Assembly (NCBI RefSeq): GCF_902806685.2
Contig: NC_048560.1
Coordinates: 4,802,212 to 4,866,211 of the forward strand
DNA: 64,000 nt
Direction: 5' to 3'
Origin: Maniola hyperantus
Taxonomy: Eukaryota > Arthropoda > Insecta > Lepidoptera > Nymphalidae
This document shows positions 47,201-58,600 of the stretch, one piece after another. Below the pieces are notes generated by a model, which saw only the letters and a program-made list of their open reading frames with translations, did no database searches and had not been told where the DNA came from. Each line of letters starts with the position of its first letter. The first letter of the stretch is position 1. The position numbers were made by a program, and so were the translations under genes.

Positions 47201-50200
47201 TCTCTCCCTTTCTTCCTTATTGTAAACTAAGCCATCGATAAAATATTAGCAGCGATATACAGTGTGTTTTTTTTAACTGGGACAGTATGGCGAAATCCAA
47301 AACCATAGGAGATACAGGGAAACTGTCTTTAGAACCTTCAGGTCTTTTTTTGAGAAAATAATTTTGGCAAAACAACTTTTTTATAGTGAAACATTTATAT
47401 CGCTGATCAGCATGAAGAGCTCACATTGCGTATGTCGTCGCTAGCCTCGTTCCTCAGCTGCTCGGTGACGTATCGCTCGGCGGCCGACGGCGGGTTGTCC
47501 GGCAGGGTTTGCCACACCTGAATCATTTGTACATTTTTAGTGTTCCGTATCTCTAGAGAAAAAAAGGAGACCTAAGGGTTGATTTATGCTAGACCAAGCC
47601 GGGTCCGAGCCATGCCGCACCAGATTGGGAATTGGTATGAGGTCACATCAGACCGTGCCATGTCCTAATCATCCGAGCGTCATGCGTGTCTCGTCCGTGA
47701 TAAGTTTCTTCATACAAAATTGGGTTCCGTGGATCGACCGCGCGTTTGAAGTGCCTCGAACGTGGCACGGCTCAGACCCAGCACGGTCTAGCATAAATCA
47801 ACCCTAATATTATTCTCTCTACTTCTCGTTAACCTGTAGTAGGCGATAGGTCGATATGGTAATCGGGGTAGGGACGCCCTGTACACCCCCCGCGCTAACC
47901 CAGTGCAGGTGACGTGCGGGTGTGCGGGGCAACCCCCCGCCTCATACCCCGATTGCCGTCTCGACCTGTCGCGTACTATAGAATCATGAAAGGCAGGTAT
48001 CACTCACTGTCTTACAGCACAAGTAAATGGGAAAAATCCGAAAACCGTGAATTTGTAGTTTCAACACAAAAACAAGTTGCTTCTATTATACATGCCTCAA
48101 ACCCGGCTTTACACGCATGTTTAGCCCGACTAGTTTCGAACCCTTCCGGGGTCCTTTTTCACAGGGAGTCAGTTCGCGCACGCGCCGCGGTTGATTGTAA
48201 TCACTTATTCCATCGATTGACACATGTTTTATCAATGGTCGCCGAAATGAGGTTTTTTCGAAATATCTGACTTGTAGGTGTGCCAGGGCCCAGGCTCCAT
48301 AAAAAAATGTTGCAGCCCTTTTAGCAGAGGTTTGTGTAGTACCTTGATCATGATGGCCTGCAGTTCCTCCTCGAGGATTTGCGTAGTTCGCTCGTCAAGT
48401 TCCATGCGCTCGCCGCTGTCCGTGTCCTCTGGACCTACATGTTATGCTTCACATTAACGTTTCTTCTTCACCGAATCTTGGCCACGGCGGCCGATCTCAA
48501 CAAAGATTTTTTTAAATATACAGGGTGTAAACCAGTAGCCAACACGAAGACAGACGATAGTACTCTTGGCAAATAGGCATAGGCAAATTTTCGGCATCGG
48601 CATACTCACAAAATTTATACTCATAAAAAAAAAAAATTTCACTGTAACACTGAATAACAGTATTCACCTCAGAGTCTTTATATATAAAAGGAAAAGGTGA
48701 CTGACTGACTGATCTATCAACGCACAGCTCAAAGCACTGAACGGATCGGGCTGAAATTCGGCATGCAAATAGCTATTATGACGTAAGCATCCGCTAAGGA
48801 TTTTTGAAAATTCAACCCCTAAAGAGGATGAAATAAGGGTTTGAAATTTGTGTAGTCCACGCGGACGAAGTCGCGGCCACTCCGTTCCGGTTTAGTGGAC
48901 AGGCGTCCTTGAGTTAAATAAAAGAGCATTACCTTTGGCATTCGCTACAATAACAAGTAATTTGCTTCTCTTGCGGCCTAAAGGAGCGCCTTTGGACTCA
49001 ATCGGTCTTTTCTTAGCAGTCGCCCTCGCCAGTCTGTGCGGCATTGTCCGTCGCTCTGGACCCTCTGCAACAAGGAATTGAGGACCTCAAGACAAATGTA
49101 TCTGACTAGCTTATGCTCGCGACTTCGTCCGCGTGGACTACACAAATTTCAAATTCCTATTTCACCCTCTTACGGGTTGAATTTTCCAAAATCCTTTCTT
49201 AGCGGATGCCTACGTCATAATATCTATCTGCATGCCCAGCCCGATCCGTCTAGTAGTTTGAGCTGTGCGTTGATAGATCAGCACTTCTCATTACTACAAC
49301 AGTTTCTAGAGGATGGCGAACTGTGTATTTTAAATGTACCTATTATTAAATTTTCCGTGATCAATTTAAAAAAAAAAGTCAGTCAGTCAGTCAGTCACCT
49401 TTTCCTTTTATATATTTAGATTATCTGAGCCTGACTATAGTATTGCCAAAAAGACGAGATAAAATACGTACAGTACGCGGCAGAAAATAATATACATCGA
49501 CTTTTAGAATGAGATTTCGGCTTTGCAGAGCGTTGTCTCTGTCACTCATACCTATGTGACGTTTTGTCGGTCTTAACGACAGAGACAATCTACAAAACCG
49601 CTATCTCTTTCTAAAGGTCGATGTACAATATTTTCTGCCGCGTATTGTAAACAAACTGACCGCTATGAAGTAGGCTATCGGGGTATGAGGCGGCGAGGAC
49701 GCCCCGTACACCCGCACGTCACCCGCGCTCGCCCGCACCGGGTTAGTGCGGGAGCTGTGCGGATGTGCGGGGCATTCCCTCCCCGATTGCCATTTCGACC
49801 TGTCGCGTACTATACAATATACTTGCGAAAGCGAGCGATTACTATCTCTGTCTTTATCTCTCGTACGCAATAATGTTGTCCATTTGTTTACATTCTTTGT
49901 CTTGTCTCGCTGACCTTACTTTATAAATAAATAAAAAATTGGAGTCAGTCAGCGGGCGATGGACAGAGCTATGCTTGGAGTTCGTCTACGTGATGACGTC
50001 TACACAAATGGGCACGATGTGGTGACGATATGAGGAATGTTGAAGACAGGGTGTGGTGGCGATCACTAGAGAAGGCCTATGTTCAATAGTAGACGCCTAC
50101 AGGTTGACACATGGCCGGCTCATTAGAATGAGAAGGGTATGCTCATCCACCATGCTGACCAAATGCGGATCGGCGAACATTATGAAGAACTCTCAGGAGT

Positions 50201-51962
50201 GCAGATTTCTTCATGATGTATTCCTTCATCGTTAAAGCAAGTAATATTTAATTGCTTAAAACCCACATAAGTCTGAAAAGTCAATGGTGCGTGCCCAGGA
50301 TAAAACCCCCGACCCCCGAACAGGCACTTTACAGAGTATAATCTTCTGTTCTTATATTCCCTTAAATATCCCTGTAACAGCACTGCAAGTTGATTTGTGT
50401 TAGTGTGAAAGCTGAAAAAAAATGTCAACAAATGATATTATTACGTACCAAATAGTAATGTTTTACACAAACTTCGTGGAAAATTCCTTTAGAGTTATTA
50501 TAGGTAAAACGAGGTAAGAGCAGAATGATGAAACTGAAAATTAACTAGCATAATTAGATGTACTTTAAGTATACCGTCATGAGGAAGCAAAAAACCTTTA
50601 AAATTCGACCGAATATTCATTAATGACAGGAACTCCTGAGGAAAGATTTAGTACAGAAAACTGAAATAACTTCTGAAAAGTAAAAAATTTCAAATCAACG
50701 CATAAAATTTTAAACGAGTACAAAAAGATAAAGTACTCTGAAAATCGCTAGAATCTGAAAATATTTGACACTTAAGCTATGAAACGAGTGCGAAGAATTG
50801 ATAAAAGATTCCGACGAATTGAGAACCTCCTCCTTTTTTGGAGTCGGTTAGAAACAAACTGTTATTAAACGATATTCCAATATAGATATTATATAAAAAA
50901 CACCTGAAAGTTTGTAGGAAAATCATCCAAATCGGTCCATTGATATTTTGAAATAATCGCGGACATACGTACATAGATACGGGTCCTTTTTTGAACTCCG
51001 TTGCAAAATGATGATCTATTTCTAGCCTTTTCTATAAACGCCAATAACTCAGTACACAGCTGCATCCGTTGAACTTACATATATTTAATCAACAGTGACT
51101 GGAATTTTTTTTAAAAAATGTGATGACCTTACAAGTCACAGAAAACGTCAATCCAAAATCCATCAGCACCTTGTATGAGTTGTATGTATAAGACTTTTCA
51201 TAACCGCCTTCCTCATCCACCCGCTCCCCGCCCCCTTATTTAGGTCATCGGTCCAGTTGGGTAAGAAACCACCCCCCTATCTCTATCCACTAGGTAGACG
51301 TACGATTTGACTTTTATTGAGTGAAAGATTACGACAAGGGGAGCCAAAAATTCTTGCTGCTTTCTTTTTTTGGCAATTGTAGCATTGCTCTTTCACACCC
51401 GCGAGAGTCGCAGATTGCAACATCGTCGCGCGCGGCCGCGGTGGACAGTCGGGAACGAGAGGCAAGACTCTTCGGGCGCGTTACAGAGCTAGATCCCAAG
51501 TTTGGATTGTTTTTTTTAAATCTATAATAATATAGACTTGCGCTCACCTCAAAACCGCAACGCAAACCATGTAGTCCATTTCGTGTAAATATACCATCTT
51601 GAAAACGGCCACCGCGCCGCGGAGCGCGGTAGCTGGTGAAAACAATCCAAGGCTAGCTAATATCTCGATCTTCAGCAAATCAATAAAGCTAGAGAGATAG
51701 ACAAGAGTAACAATAAGTACTTACAAGTAACGAAGAGGTTACAGCGGCTCCTAAAAATACATTAATGATCCTTAAAATATATTTCGTGGATCCTCTCGTT
51801 TATAGCCTGTGGAAAAACATTCAGCAAGCATTCTTACCTTTAACGTGAAATCCCAACTTCTTTTTCTTGAACCAAATCTTTGTACAGAAACTTTCGAGAG
51901 TAGCTCCGAAGAACGGCCTGATCCTGAAACTTTTAGGTAACTCTGGATTCAACTGTAGCTAG
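44229..51962 (-). CDS. Lys/Thr-rich protein with helical and RRM-like segments (gene D), 5' end unresolved
   Basis: Exons: 51838-51962, 48933-49064, 48343-48434, 47425-47517, 46337-46396, 45629-45797 and 44229-45238, all phase-consistent, giving at least 558 aa. In order: LQLNPELPKSFRIRPFFGA, a basic nuclear-type stretch (AKKRPIESKGAPLGRKRSK), helices (TTQILEEELQAIMIKVW, then AAERYVTEQLRNEASDD), and an RRM-like alpha/beta stretch (SGGQVAYIVRVASIADFDRL, then GNLTVIGKPYYRFNDLPL). A long Lys/Thr/Val repeat tail carries VATKKVTEA-type units, and the end is acidic (DECSGSDEE). The first frame is closed by an in-frame TAG unless the second AG (ctag|CTACAG) is the acceptor. A possible start, ATGCCCTTGAAGAGAAAG near 52060, is followed by ataagt instead of a GT donor. 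Gene B is the closest relative I can see. Confidence 0.8.
45330..45590. repeat. 40-bp minisatellite, about six copies
   Basis: The unit 'gttctatcaatcgga' plus 'ccatgggcaaatcagattgc' recurs with starts at about 45372, 45411, 45451, 45491, 45531 and 45571. Two neighbouring units are identical. It fills most of the intron between the last two exons of gene D and ends about 40 bp from the donor at 45628. Confidence 0.85.
45894..46124. mobile_element. MITE with about 64-bp terminal inverted repeats
   Basis: The arm 'cttaatttgctgtaatccgc' plus 'tgaaacaggtcgaatctgta' is repeated inverted at 46060-46115. The interior holds 'tttcgccccgacaccggggc' and 'atcctcaggagatgtag'. It is intronic in gene D. Confidence 0.75.
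46430..46645 (+). repeat. R1 SINE-like repeat, full length
   Basis: 'actagcttatgccagcgact' to 'ttccttttatatatttagaa', including 'cccctttaggggttgaattt'. It lies about 35 bp from the exon at 46337-46396 of gene D. Confidence 0.85.
46730..47400. other. Intron of gene D without recognised exon
   Basis: The part at 46740-46900 resembles the MITE-like segment at 20150-20260, and 46990-47110 resembles 61640-61830 in inverted orientation ('agaccctctatttaataatc'). The remaining sequence to 47400 is unassigned. Confidence 0.4.
47836..47983. mobile_element. GC-rich palindromic MITE
   Basis: 'gcgataggtcgatatggtaa' at the left is inverted relative to 'ttgccgtctcgacctgtcgc' at the right, with 'ccgcgctaacccagtgcagg' centrally. 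It is intronic in gene D. Confidence 0.7.
48675..48880 (-). repeat. R1 SINE-like repeat, reverse
   Basis: 'tatataaaaggaaaaggtga' through 'tgactgactgatctatcaac' to 'cacgcggacgaagtcgcgg'. It lies between exons 2 and 3 of gene D, ending 50 bp from exon 2. Confidence 0.85.
49106..49420 (+). repeat. R1 SINE-like repeat interrupted by about 95 bp
   Basis: It starts 'ctagcttatgctcgcgactt' and is normal up to 'gttgatagatca' at about 49280. An unrelated AT-rich segment (49281-49375) intervenes before the GTCAGTCAGTCAGTC and 'ttttatatattta' end. Confidence 0.75.
49466..49650. mobile_element. Palindromic MITE, 'AGTACGCGGCAGA' family, best copy
   Basis: The left arm 'agtacgcggcagaaaataat' plus 'atacatcgacttttagaa' is mirrored by 'tctttctaaaggtcgatgta' plus 'caatattttctgccgcgta'. 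The centre is 'gttttgtcggtcttaacgac'. Confidence 0.75.
49660..49816. mobile_element. GC-rich palindromic MITE
   Basis: 'ctatcggggtatgaggcggc' and 'cccgattgccatttcgacct' plus 'gtcgcgtactata' are partly inverted. The interior is 'cccgcgctcgcccgcaccgg'. It lies directly beside the previous MITE. Confidence 0.65.
49945..50320. mobile_element. RTE-type LINE fragment followed by reverse tRNA-SINE fragment
   Basis: At 49945-50100 the plus strand has the RTE signature 'gacagagctatgcttggagt' and 'tggcgatcactagagaaggc'. At 50090-50320 there is a truncated reverse copy of the 15345 SINE. It is intronic in gene D. Confidence 0.6.
50330..51837. other. Intron of gene D with unassigned sequence
   Basis: 50440-51030 looks like an old interspersed repeat (it includes 'attgagaacctcctcctttt' and 'ggagtcggttagaaac'). 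51400-51630 has GC-rich patches such as 'gcgcgcggccgcggtgg'. A short minus-strand frame MDYMVCVAVL with donor gtgagc at about 51541-51577 has no phase-compatible partner. No exon is supported. Confidence 0.4.
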
Positions 51963-52674
51963 CTGAAACAATAAACGATTAAAATATGTTTTGAAATACA
52001 ATCAAATATCCAAAAACAAAATCCAACACTTATAACTTATCTTTCTCTTCAAGGGCATGTCAGCAAACAAAACGCACGAATTCAGAAACTTTTTCCGAAA
52101 ACTTTAGCGAAAATTGGCTAGTCGGTTTTTTGGATAAAAAATACTTGTAAATAAATTAGCATTAAAATGTTCTGTAATTTTAACAAAATAATTAGACCTT
52201 CAATTATTCAACCCTATTGGTTATAAAAAGTGACGATCGGCCAATCAAACCAAAATTATTTATTTTCATAATTCATATCTTTTAGTAGGTAATTCAAAAA
52301 TTAATAATTGAAAACCCGCGATAACAGTTTTCTTAAACAATTAGATATTCCTTCTAAACATAGGTGAGGTTTTTAATCAGGAGCGCAAACTCGTATGCTA
52401 CATCTTTGAAAATAAAAAAGAAATATTTTGTTTTTCAATACATAACGAAAATCTGATGAAAGGTACGGGTGTCATACCCATGCCTGAGTTGTGGATTGTG
52501 GAGGATCTGTATTCTGCAGAATATTTAAAGAAATGAGGGAACAAGAATACGAGAAACTTATCCATTTGCGACACAAAGTTTATTAATCCAAAAGAATAGT
52601 GCACTGTGCAACTAACAAAAACAAATTATATTTTTAGTGGCTAAAACTTAGACATTTTACTTAAAATTAAAGGA
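51963..52674 (-). promoter_or_regulatory. Spacer between gene C stop and gene D first known exon
   Basis: Only about 700 bp separate the stop of gene C from the first supported exon of gene D, both on the minus strand. The 3' end of gene C and the promoter of gene D should both lie here unless the transcripts are linked. I found no clear coding exon. The one candidate start, ATGCCCTTGAAGAGAAAG near 52060, lacks a GT donor. Confidence 0.4.
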
Positions 52675-55600
52675 TTAGTCAAGACAAATAATATCTTCAT
52701 CAGAATCAGAAGCGAGATCCATATTCGACACATCATATTTATCGCTTAACTCGGCCTTACATTTAGCGATTTTTTCCTCTAACTTCGCCAGAGGGAGATT
52801 CGACACGATCTCAACAATATACTCACGATTCTCGACAACCAAGTCTAATTTATATTTCATTTTGGCGATTGTCTCGATCGATTCTAGGTCCATATCCACG
52901 TTTAACATGTAGCTATGTCTACGCGAACGATCATTTTCAATCCTCTGATTCTTCCACAGATTGAAGTTGATCCCTTTAACACCTTGGTTGCTTTGCTTCA
53001 AGCGTTCGCAAGCGAACTTAGCCTTCATATCGGCGGGTAGAATTATGGACATGTTAAAATACTTATTTCGGATATCATCCTCTCCTATTATGATTAGGGG
53101 TGTGCGATTGATTTTTCCGAGATCCAAATCGCGCAACCACTTCCTCGATTCGGCATTTTCGGGCAATATACAGAAGTATCCGGGTTGACAGAATCCGTAT
53201 TTCACAAAATCAGTTTTACTCTTCCCGTCCAATTGGTGGTACTTGTACATTTTGTATATGATCGTATCTTTTACCTTTCGTGCCAACGCTAAAGTCAGTG
53301 GCTTGTTTCCTTTGAACGCGATTTGGATGATATCCTTGTCATTGCCGTGGATTAAAGGCATCGGAGTCAAACTCGGGCCGGGAACGAACTCTATCGAGCG
53401 TTCGCTTAGGCCAGTATCGAAAGCTTCCTTATCTATTGCGACAGCTTTTAAAAAGACGTTTACTTTTTGTAGCTCATAAGTCAGTTGCATCTTGTGTTTT
53501 TCGAGAGCGCGCGCCGAAGAAGGTGGCATATCCACGTAAAGGCGCGTACCTTTCTCGTTGAGGACCTTTTTGACGAGCTTCCACTTACCTATGTTGACGC
53601 CTTCCAACCGTTTGTTCTGCAACTTCAACTTGGTGAGGGGATCGATGTTCCGATACCTGGAATGGCCGGGCAGCCACACCGCCGCGCGCTCGTACCACAG
53701 TTCCTCTGTGGTGTAAACTAACACGTTGAACAGACCAAATTCGCTGAAATCCAAGTTAAGAAGCCAGTCCCGAGATCGCCCATCGCGAGTTATCATTTCG
53801 TGTCTGTATGTGCTGTTCTGTTTGGCTAATGTGAACTCTGGCGCCCATCCTTGAGACGTTTGTGTTACCTTTAAAAGAATAGGTTTACTTTTATTGTAAA
53901 TAAAACAGTAACCCTTGTATTCTGCAAAATCTCAAGATATGTCTAAAACTTGCCATTGCCAAATACCTCAAACATAGCAATCCAAAAAATTCATAACTAT
54001 ATCCTATCCGCGGAAAAATATAGCACATTTTCAAAAAAACATTCGAAATACAATGAGAAAACAATTCGTTTGTGATTGGTTGGTGACTGAAAATGGTTAG
54101 CGTCCACTGAGATTATGGCTTCTAACATTTGGATGGGATTACTTAACAGACAGAGCGCTATACTGACTTCTTTTCGCGGATAGGGTATGGTCAATGCTCA
54201 ACATGCGATGTGATTCGACTAGCCGTTGTACTTTGATGACACTGCGTCAGAAGACATACCTTTATCAGTTGTTTGACCAGGAAATCCTTCAACTGCACCG
54301 TCTCAAACTCCTCAATAGGCTGAAAATCGTCCTTACACAGATACAAACTATGTCCGTCTTGTTTGGTTTCCTCCGTCGCTACCTGTTCTACATTCTCATG
54401 GTGCGCATGGTACCCCTGTGCGGGTACGAACTGGAACTGCGTGGGCAGAGGGACCATTATTGGGCCACTCATCATCATCCCCGGGGGACCAACTTGGGCC
54501 ATGTGTATTGGGGTATCGGCCAAGCTTGGCATTACATTCCACTCTGAAACTATTGATAAACCTTTTAGATAGATAAGTTTTTATTACCACAGGATCCAAA
54601 GTTATTTTTTCTTCATACAAAAGCTGAAACTATAAAGTATTTTTATTCAAAGAATGTGTAGGATCGCGTTGACCTAGAATCATTCACAAAATAAAAAATG
54701 TTACTGGCACTATAGAATATAGTGAGCGATTGTCAACCAATCAGAGGCGAATGCGATCGTGACATTGTAGCTGTCATTCTCCCGCAATCGAGCACCTGAA
54801 GATAACATGAAAACTTAAAAAAAAATGATGTCAAAGCAACACATTCAAATTGTCTTACCTGCATTCAAGTTCGGATCATCGGAATGCCTAGAGCTTTTTG
54901 CAGGAACATCAGATTCATCTGAAAACACATTTTCAAATTATTAAACAGTTTTCATCTATTGTAAATCTTTTTTTCGTTTCAGTTTAAAACATTGATTTAC
55001 TTCAAAATTGTTGTTTAGGACGAAACTCTTTTTTGCAAAATTAAAGAAACATTTTAGGTATTTAATAAGCTCTCATATTCATATTGGGTATTTAAGTTAT
55101 CATTTCAGGGCACCTTAAGTGACAAAAAATACCATAAACACATACACTGACCTCTACTCATACAAGTACGCTGGACCTGCAATTGCCGACCTGTTCTTGA
55201 AGCAATTTGATTATCACCATTTTGGCATTGAAAGCATCATGTGACCGTACTCGGAACTAAATTTAAGTGATGAGACATCTATCAAAGTTAGTCAATATGA
55301 TGACCATTTGACAGTGTCAATTTTGATTCCCACTACGCCCGTGGGACGCTTCGAAAAAATAACTGTCATTTTGTATGGCACACCTTTTCCAGCGTACTTG
55401 TATATGTCCATGTCAGTGGGTCATACAAATGTAAAACCGAACAATTCGGATATCCGCGAAACAATATCTTACCTTTAGCGGCTCGTTTCGGACGGCGGTA
55501 TTTCAAAGGGAAATCGGACATAACGCCATCGAAAATTATCTCTTCATCCTGAACGGTGTGAAGCGAGTTAAACTTTATTACCATTTCTATGAAAGATACA

Positions 55601-58600
55601 TCTTGGTTGCCGAACATTTTCTTCAATATTTTCGCGACAGACGCCTGGAGTTCAGAAATGACGCGCGGCCTTAATTCGTTTGGCAAGTAACTGCCGTGCG
55701 ACGACATCAGTTTTTCCGCGATCTGTTCGATTGCCGTGGTTCGCTTAGACTTTTCTTGGCTCGGTCCGCCTTTCCTTTCGCTTGACTCGGGGCGGGATCT
55801 CTCGTAGTCCTTGCGTTTCCGAGAATATTCCTCGTAGCTGTCTTCCGAATCCATGGAATCTTCATCACGAGGATGAGGATCGTAGCTCGAATCCTTCTTC
55901 AATTCACCCTTTCTATACAACTCTGCTTTTTTGGTAAAATCCACAGCTCTCTTGTACACTTCATCGATCTCCTTCTGCAGTTGCTCTTGCTTCTTGAGTA
56001 TCTCCTTCTTTCGTTCTTCAATATACACTTCTTTTTTACGTGGAATGTCATCTTTCATTTCAAAGTCTGGTTCGTAGCGAGATTCATCTCTGTCTCTTCG
56101 ACCAGACGTCTCAGGCTCTTCGCGATACCCACGTCGCTCTTCAAAACCTTTTCTTGCAAATTTATCATCTCGAGGGGCACGATCGTCATCGATATAACGG
56201 GCGGTCCCTTTAGGACTCATCTGTGGTACTGGTTTCCATTTTCCAGCTGCTTGTCGCCGTCTCATTTCCTCTTCAAAGTTGTCCCGATCCGCATTCCTTT
56301 GACGGATGAATTCATCACTGACGAGTTTTTTGTTCTGCGACTGTTTCCAGACGGGCGATGTTTTTTCGAGATCTCTACCGGGGAAGTTTGGTCGACCCTG
56401 ATGATGGTAGTGTGGGTTTTTGCTATCCTGTCCGGGCCACACTGGAGGCGGAGGAGGCTCGCGCATCTCAGGGCTTCGACGTTTCTCTAAAGCCCAAGAG
56501 CGTCGAGGGGAGCGCGGTGACGGCGAGTCGCGTCGCACGCGATTCAATGGCGACCGATCCCGTCTCGGAGACCGAGACAGACGGTTCCCAGAGCGAGATC
56601 TCTTCGGCTCTTGCTCGGGAGCCCTCGGTATATCGAACTTTTGAAGTCTAGCCGTATCCCTTCTATCTTCAGGGTCCTTGTGGCCGAATTCCTTCTCTTG
56701 CCAACGCTCCTGCCCCCTTACAGGATAAGGAACGTCCTCGCGGACGTTGGGACGATAACCACCTGAGTACTTAGCTTCGTTTGACGCCTGTAAATTGAAA
56801 TTTAGTATGCAAACACGAAAAAGACAGTTAATGGAAGAAAAATTATGCTGTGACTGTTATTACAACAGGATAGATTGTAACGAATATATAATATTTAGCA
56901 TTTAAGTCTAAAACTTATACTTATTACTTCCTTTAAATAAATAATCATTCTTATATAATTGATATTCGCAAAACCCGTTCTAGTAGAATTTTAATCTTCG
57001 TTTAGTTTCGCAGTTCGCTTAATTCCGATTATCCTCTTTTCTTTATTTCCTTCTTTGCTATTTTAATTTGTATAATAACATTTTCATTATGGTCTTTCTT
57101 GATTATAAAGGCCATTCCATTTCATCGTGTTCTGATTGCGTTATTTATTGAAAATAATCATTGTTAATTTAGAATACACTTTCAGGATAAATCCGTTTAA
57201 ATTAAATGGTAAAATAATAATTTAAAGTGTCTTAATTTATATTTTGTTCAAAATATTTATTTGCATCATATTGTAATGCAAGAAAGACCACATATTCGTC
57301 CTAGTTTTTCTTGATATTTTATTAGATTCTGTCTAATTAAAAAAACTCCTGGTTCGTCAGGCTTCTGATGTTTAAACTATGGTCAAAACCATAATATTCC
57401 GCTCGCAATCAAACAACTTTGACAGTTTTGTTGTACCAAAAGACGGACAAAGTCTATTGTGTATTACCGAATGTAAGAACATTTTCATGACAGTCATTCA
57501 AGTTCAAAACTTCATTTTGATGGCAATCCTTTGGAAATCAGCCTTTTTTTATTGTGAGATAAGCTAGCGCTTGACGACAATCATGCCTAAAGAACATGGC
57601 AATGATGAGATCTAGGTTGGAGCGCGCTTGCCTTGAAGGTATTCAAGTTATATTTGACAGGAAACACCGTCTCCTTTACCATTTTGGAAGAAGATTGATT
57701 TGCTGGAGACGCTTCTGCTGTCGTCAAGTTATTAGAAATTTTTATACGATGCTTCTTCTAAAAGTAAAAAAATGTTAAGCTAAATATCGCTGAAACTCGA
57801 AAAATAAGCTTTTCCTTTGCTATTATGCAATGTTCAGTTAAATATCGCTGGATCTTGTAAAATAAGCTTTTCCTTTGCTATTATGCAATGTTCAGTTAAA
57901 TATTGCAGGATCTTGTAAAACAAGCTTGTTTTTTGCTTTCATGCTTGTCTGATCCAATACAAGAATGAAGTACAAATGATATCTTCTTAAGTTTCTTCAG
58001 TAAATACTAGTAAACCATTTGAATTTCAGTACTCTCATCGTCAACATCAGCCATGTATATCAAGTTCAAGTCATGTATGTCCTCCGAAAATCAGCTTAAT
58101 TTTAATAGTTTATGATATAATTTTTAAATTACATTGGTTTGATTTCTCCGTTATGATTATTGAATTTATCAAATTGGCTTTCTGTAATATGATTGTTCGT
58201 ATCTATTAGCTTGTACAGATAATTTAATATCTAAAAGTAAATATTTGCGAAGTCTTCTTCTTTTGTTTCAGTTTTCTTCACCTTCTTTTGTTACCTCATC
58301 GATGCTGTACTCCATATCCCAGTTGCAATCTTTGCGAAATAATCATTTTTTTTCTTTTGTTCTTCAAAGCTCCTCTACAATATCCCAGTTGCAATCCTTG
58401 TGATGTCATCTTCTTTTAATAGTCTTATTCATCTCTTTTTGTTCCTTCATCGCTACTGTACCCTATACAATATCTCAATTGCAATTTGGTCAAGTCATTT
58501 TCTTTTATTAAAGTCTTGTTCATCTCCTTTTCTTCCATCATCACTCCGTACCCTGTACATTATCTTAGTTACAATTTTGGTCAAGTCTTCTTGATCTCCT

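Noticed and set aside
51541..51577. Short coding first exon MDYMVCVAVL with donor gtgagc for gene D
   Set aside because: It ends in phase 2, but the next supported exon (48933-49064) needs phase 1, and joining them gives an early stop. It could still be a non-coding exon.
52398..52604. 68-codon minus-strand frame between genes C and D
   Set aside because: No donor in a compatible phase, no recognisable motif, and AT-rich composition. It is likely 3' UTR of gene C or spacer.
55873..56490. 205-codon plus-strand open frame
   Set aside because: Antisense of the RS/KE-rich exon of gene C. It has no domain and no exon partners.
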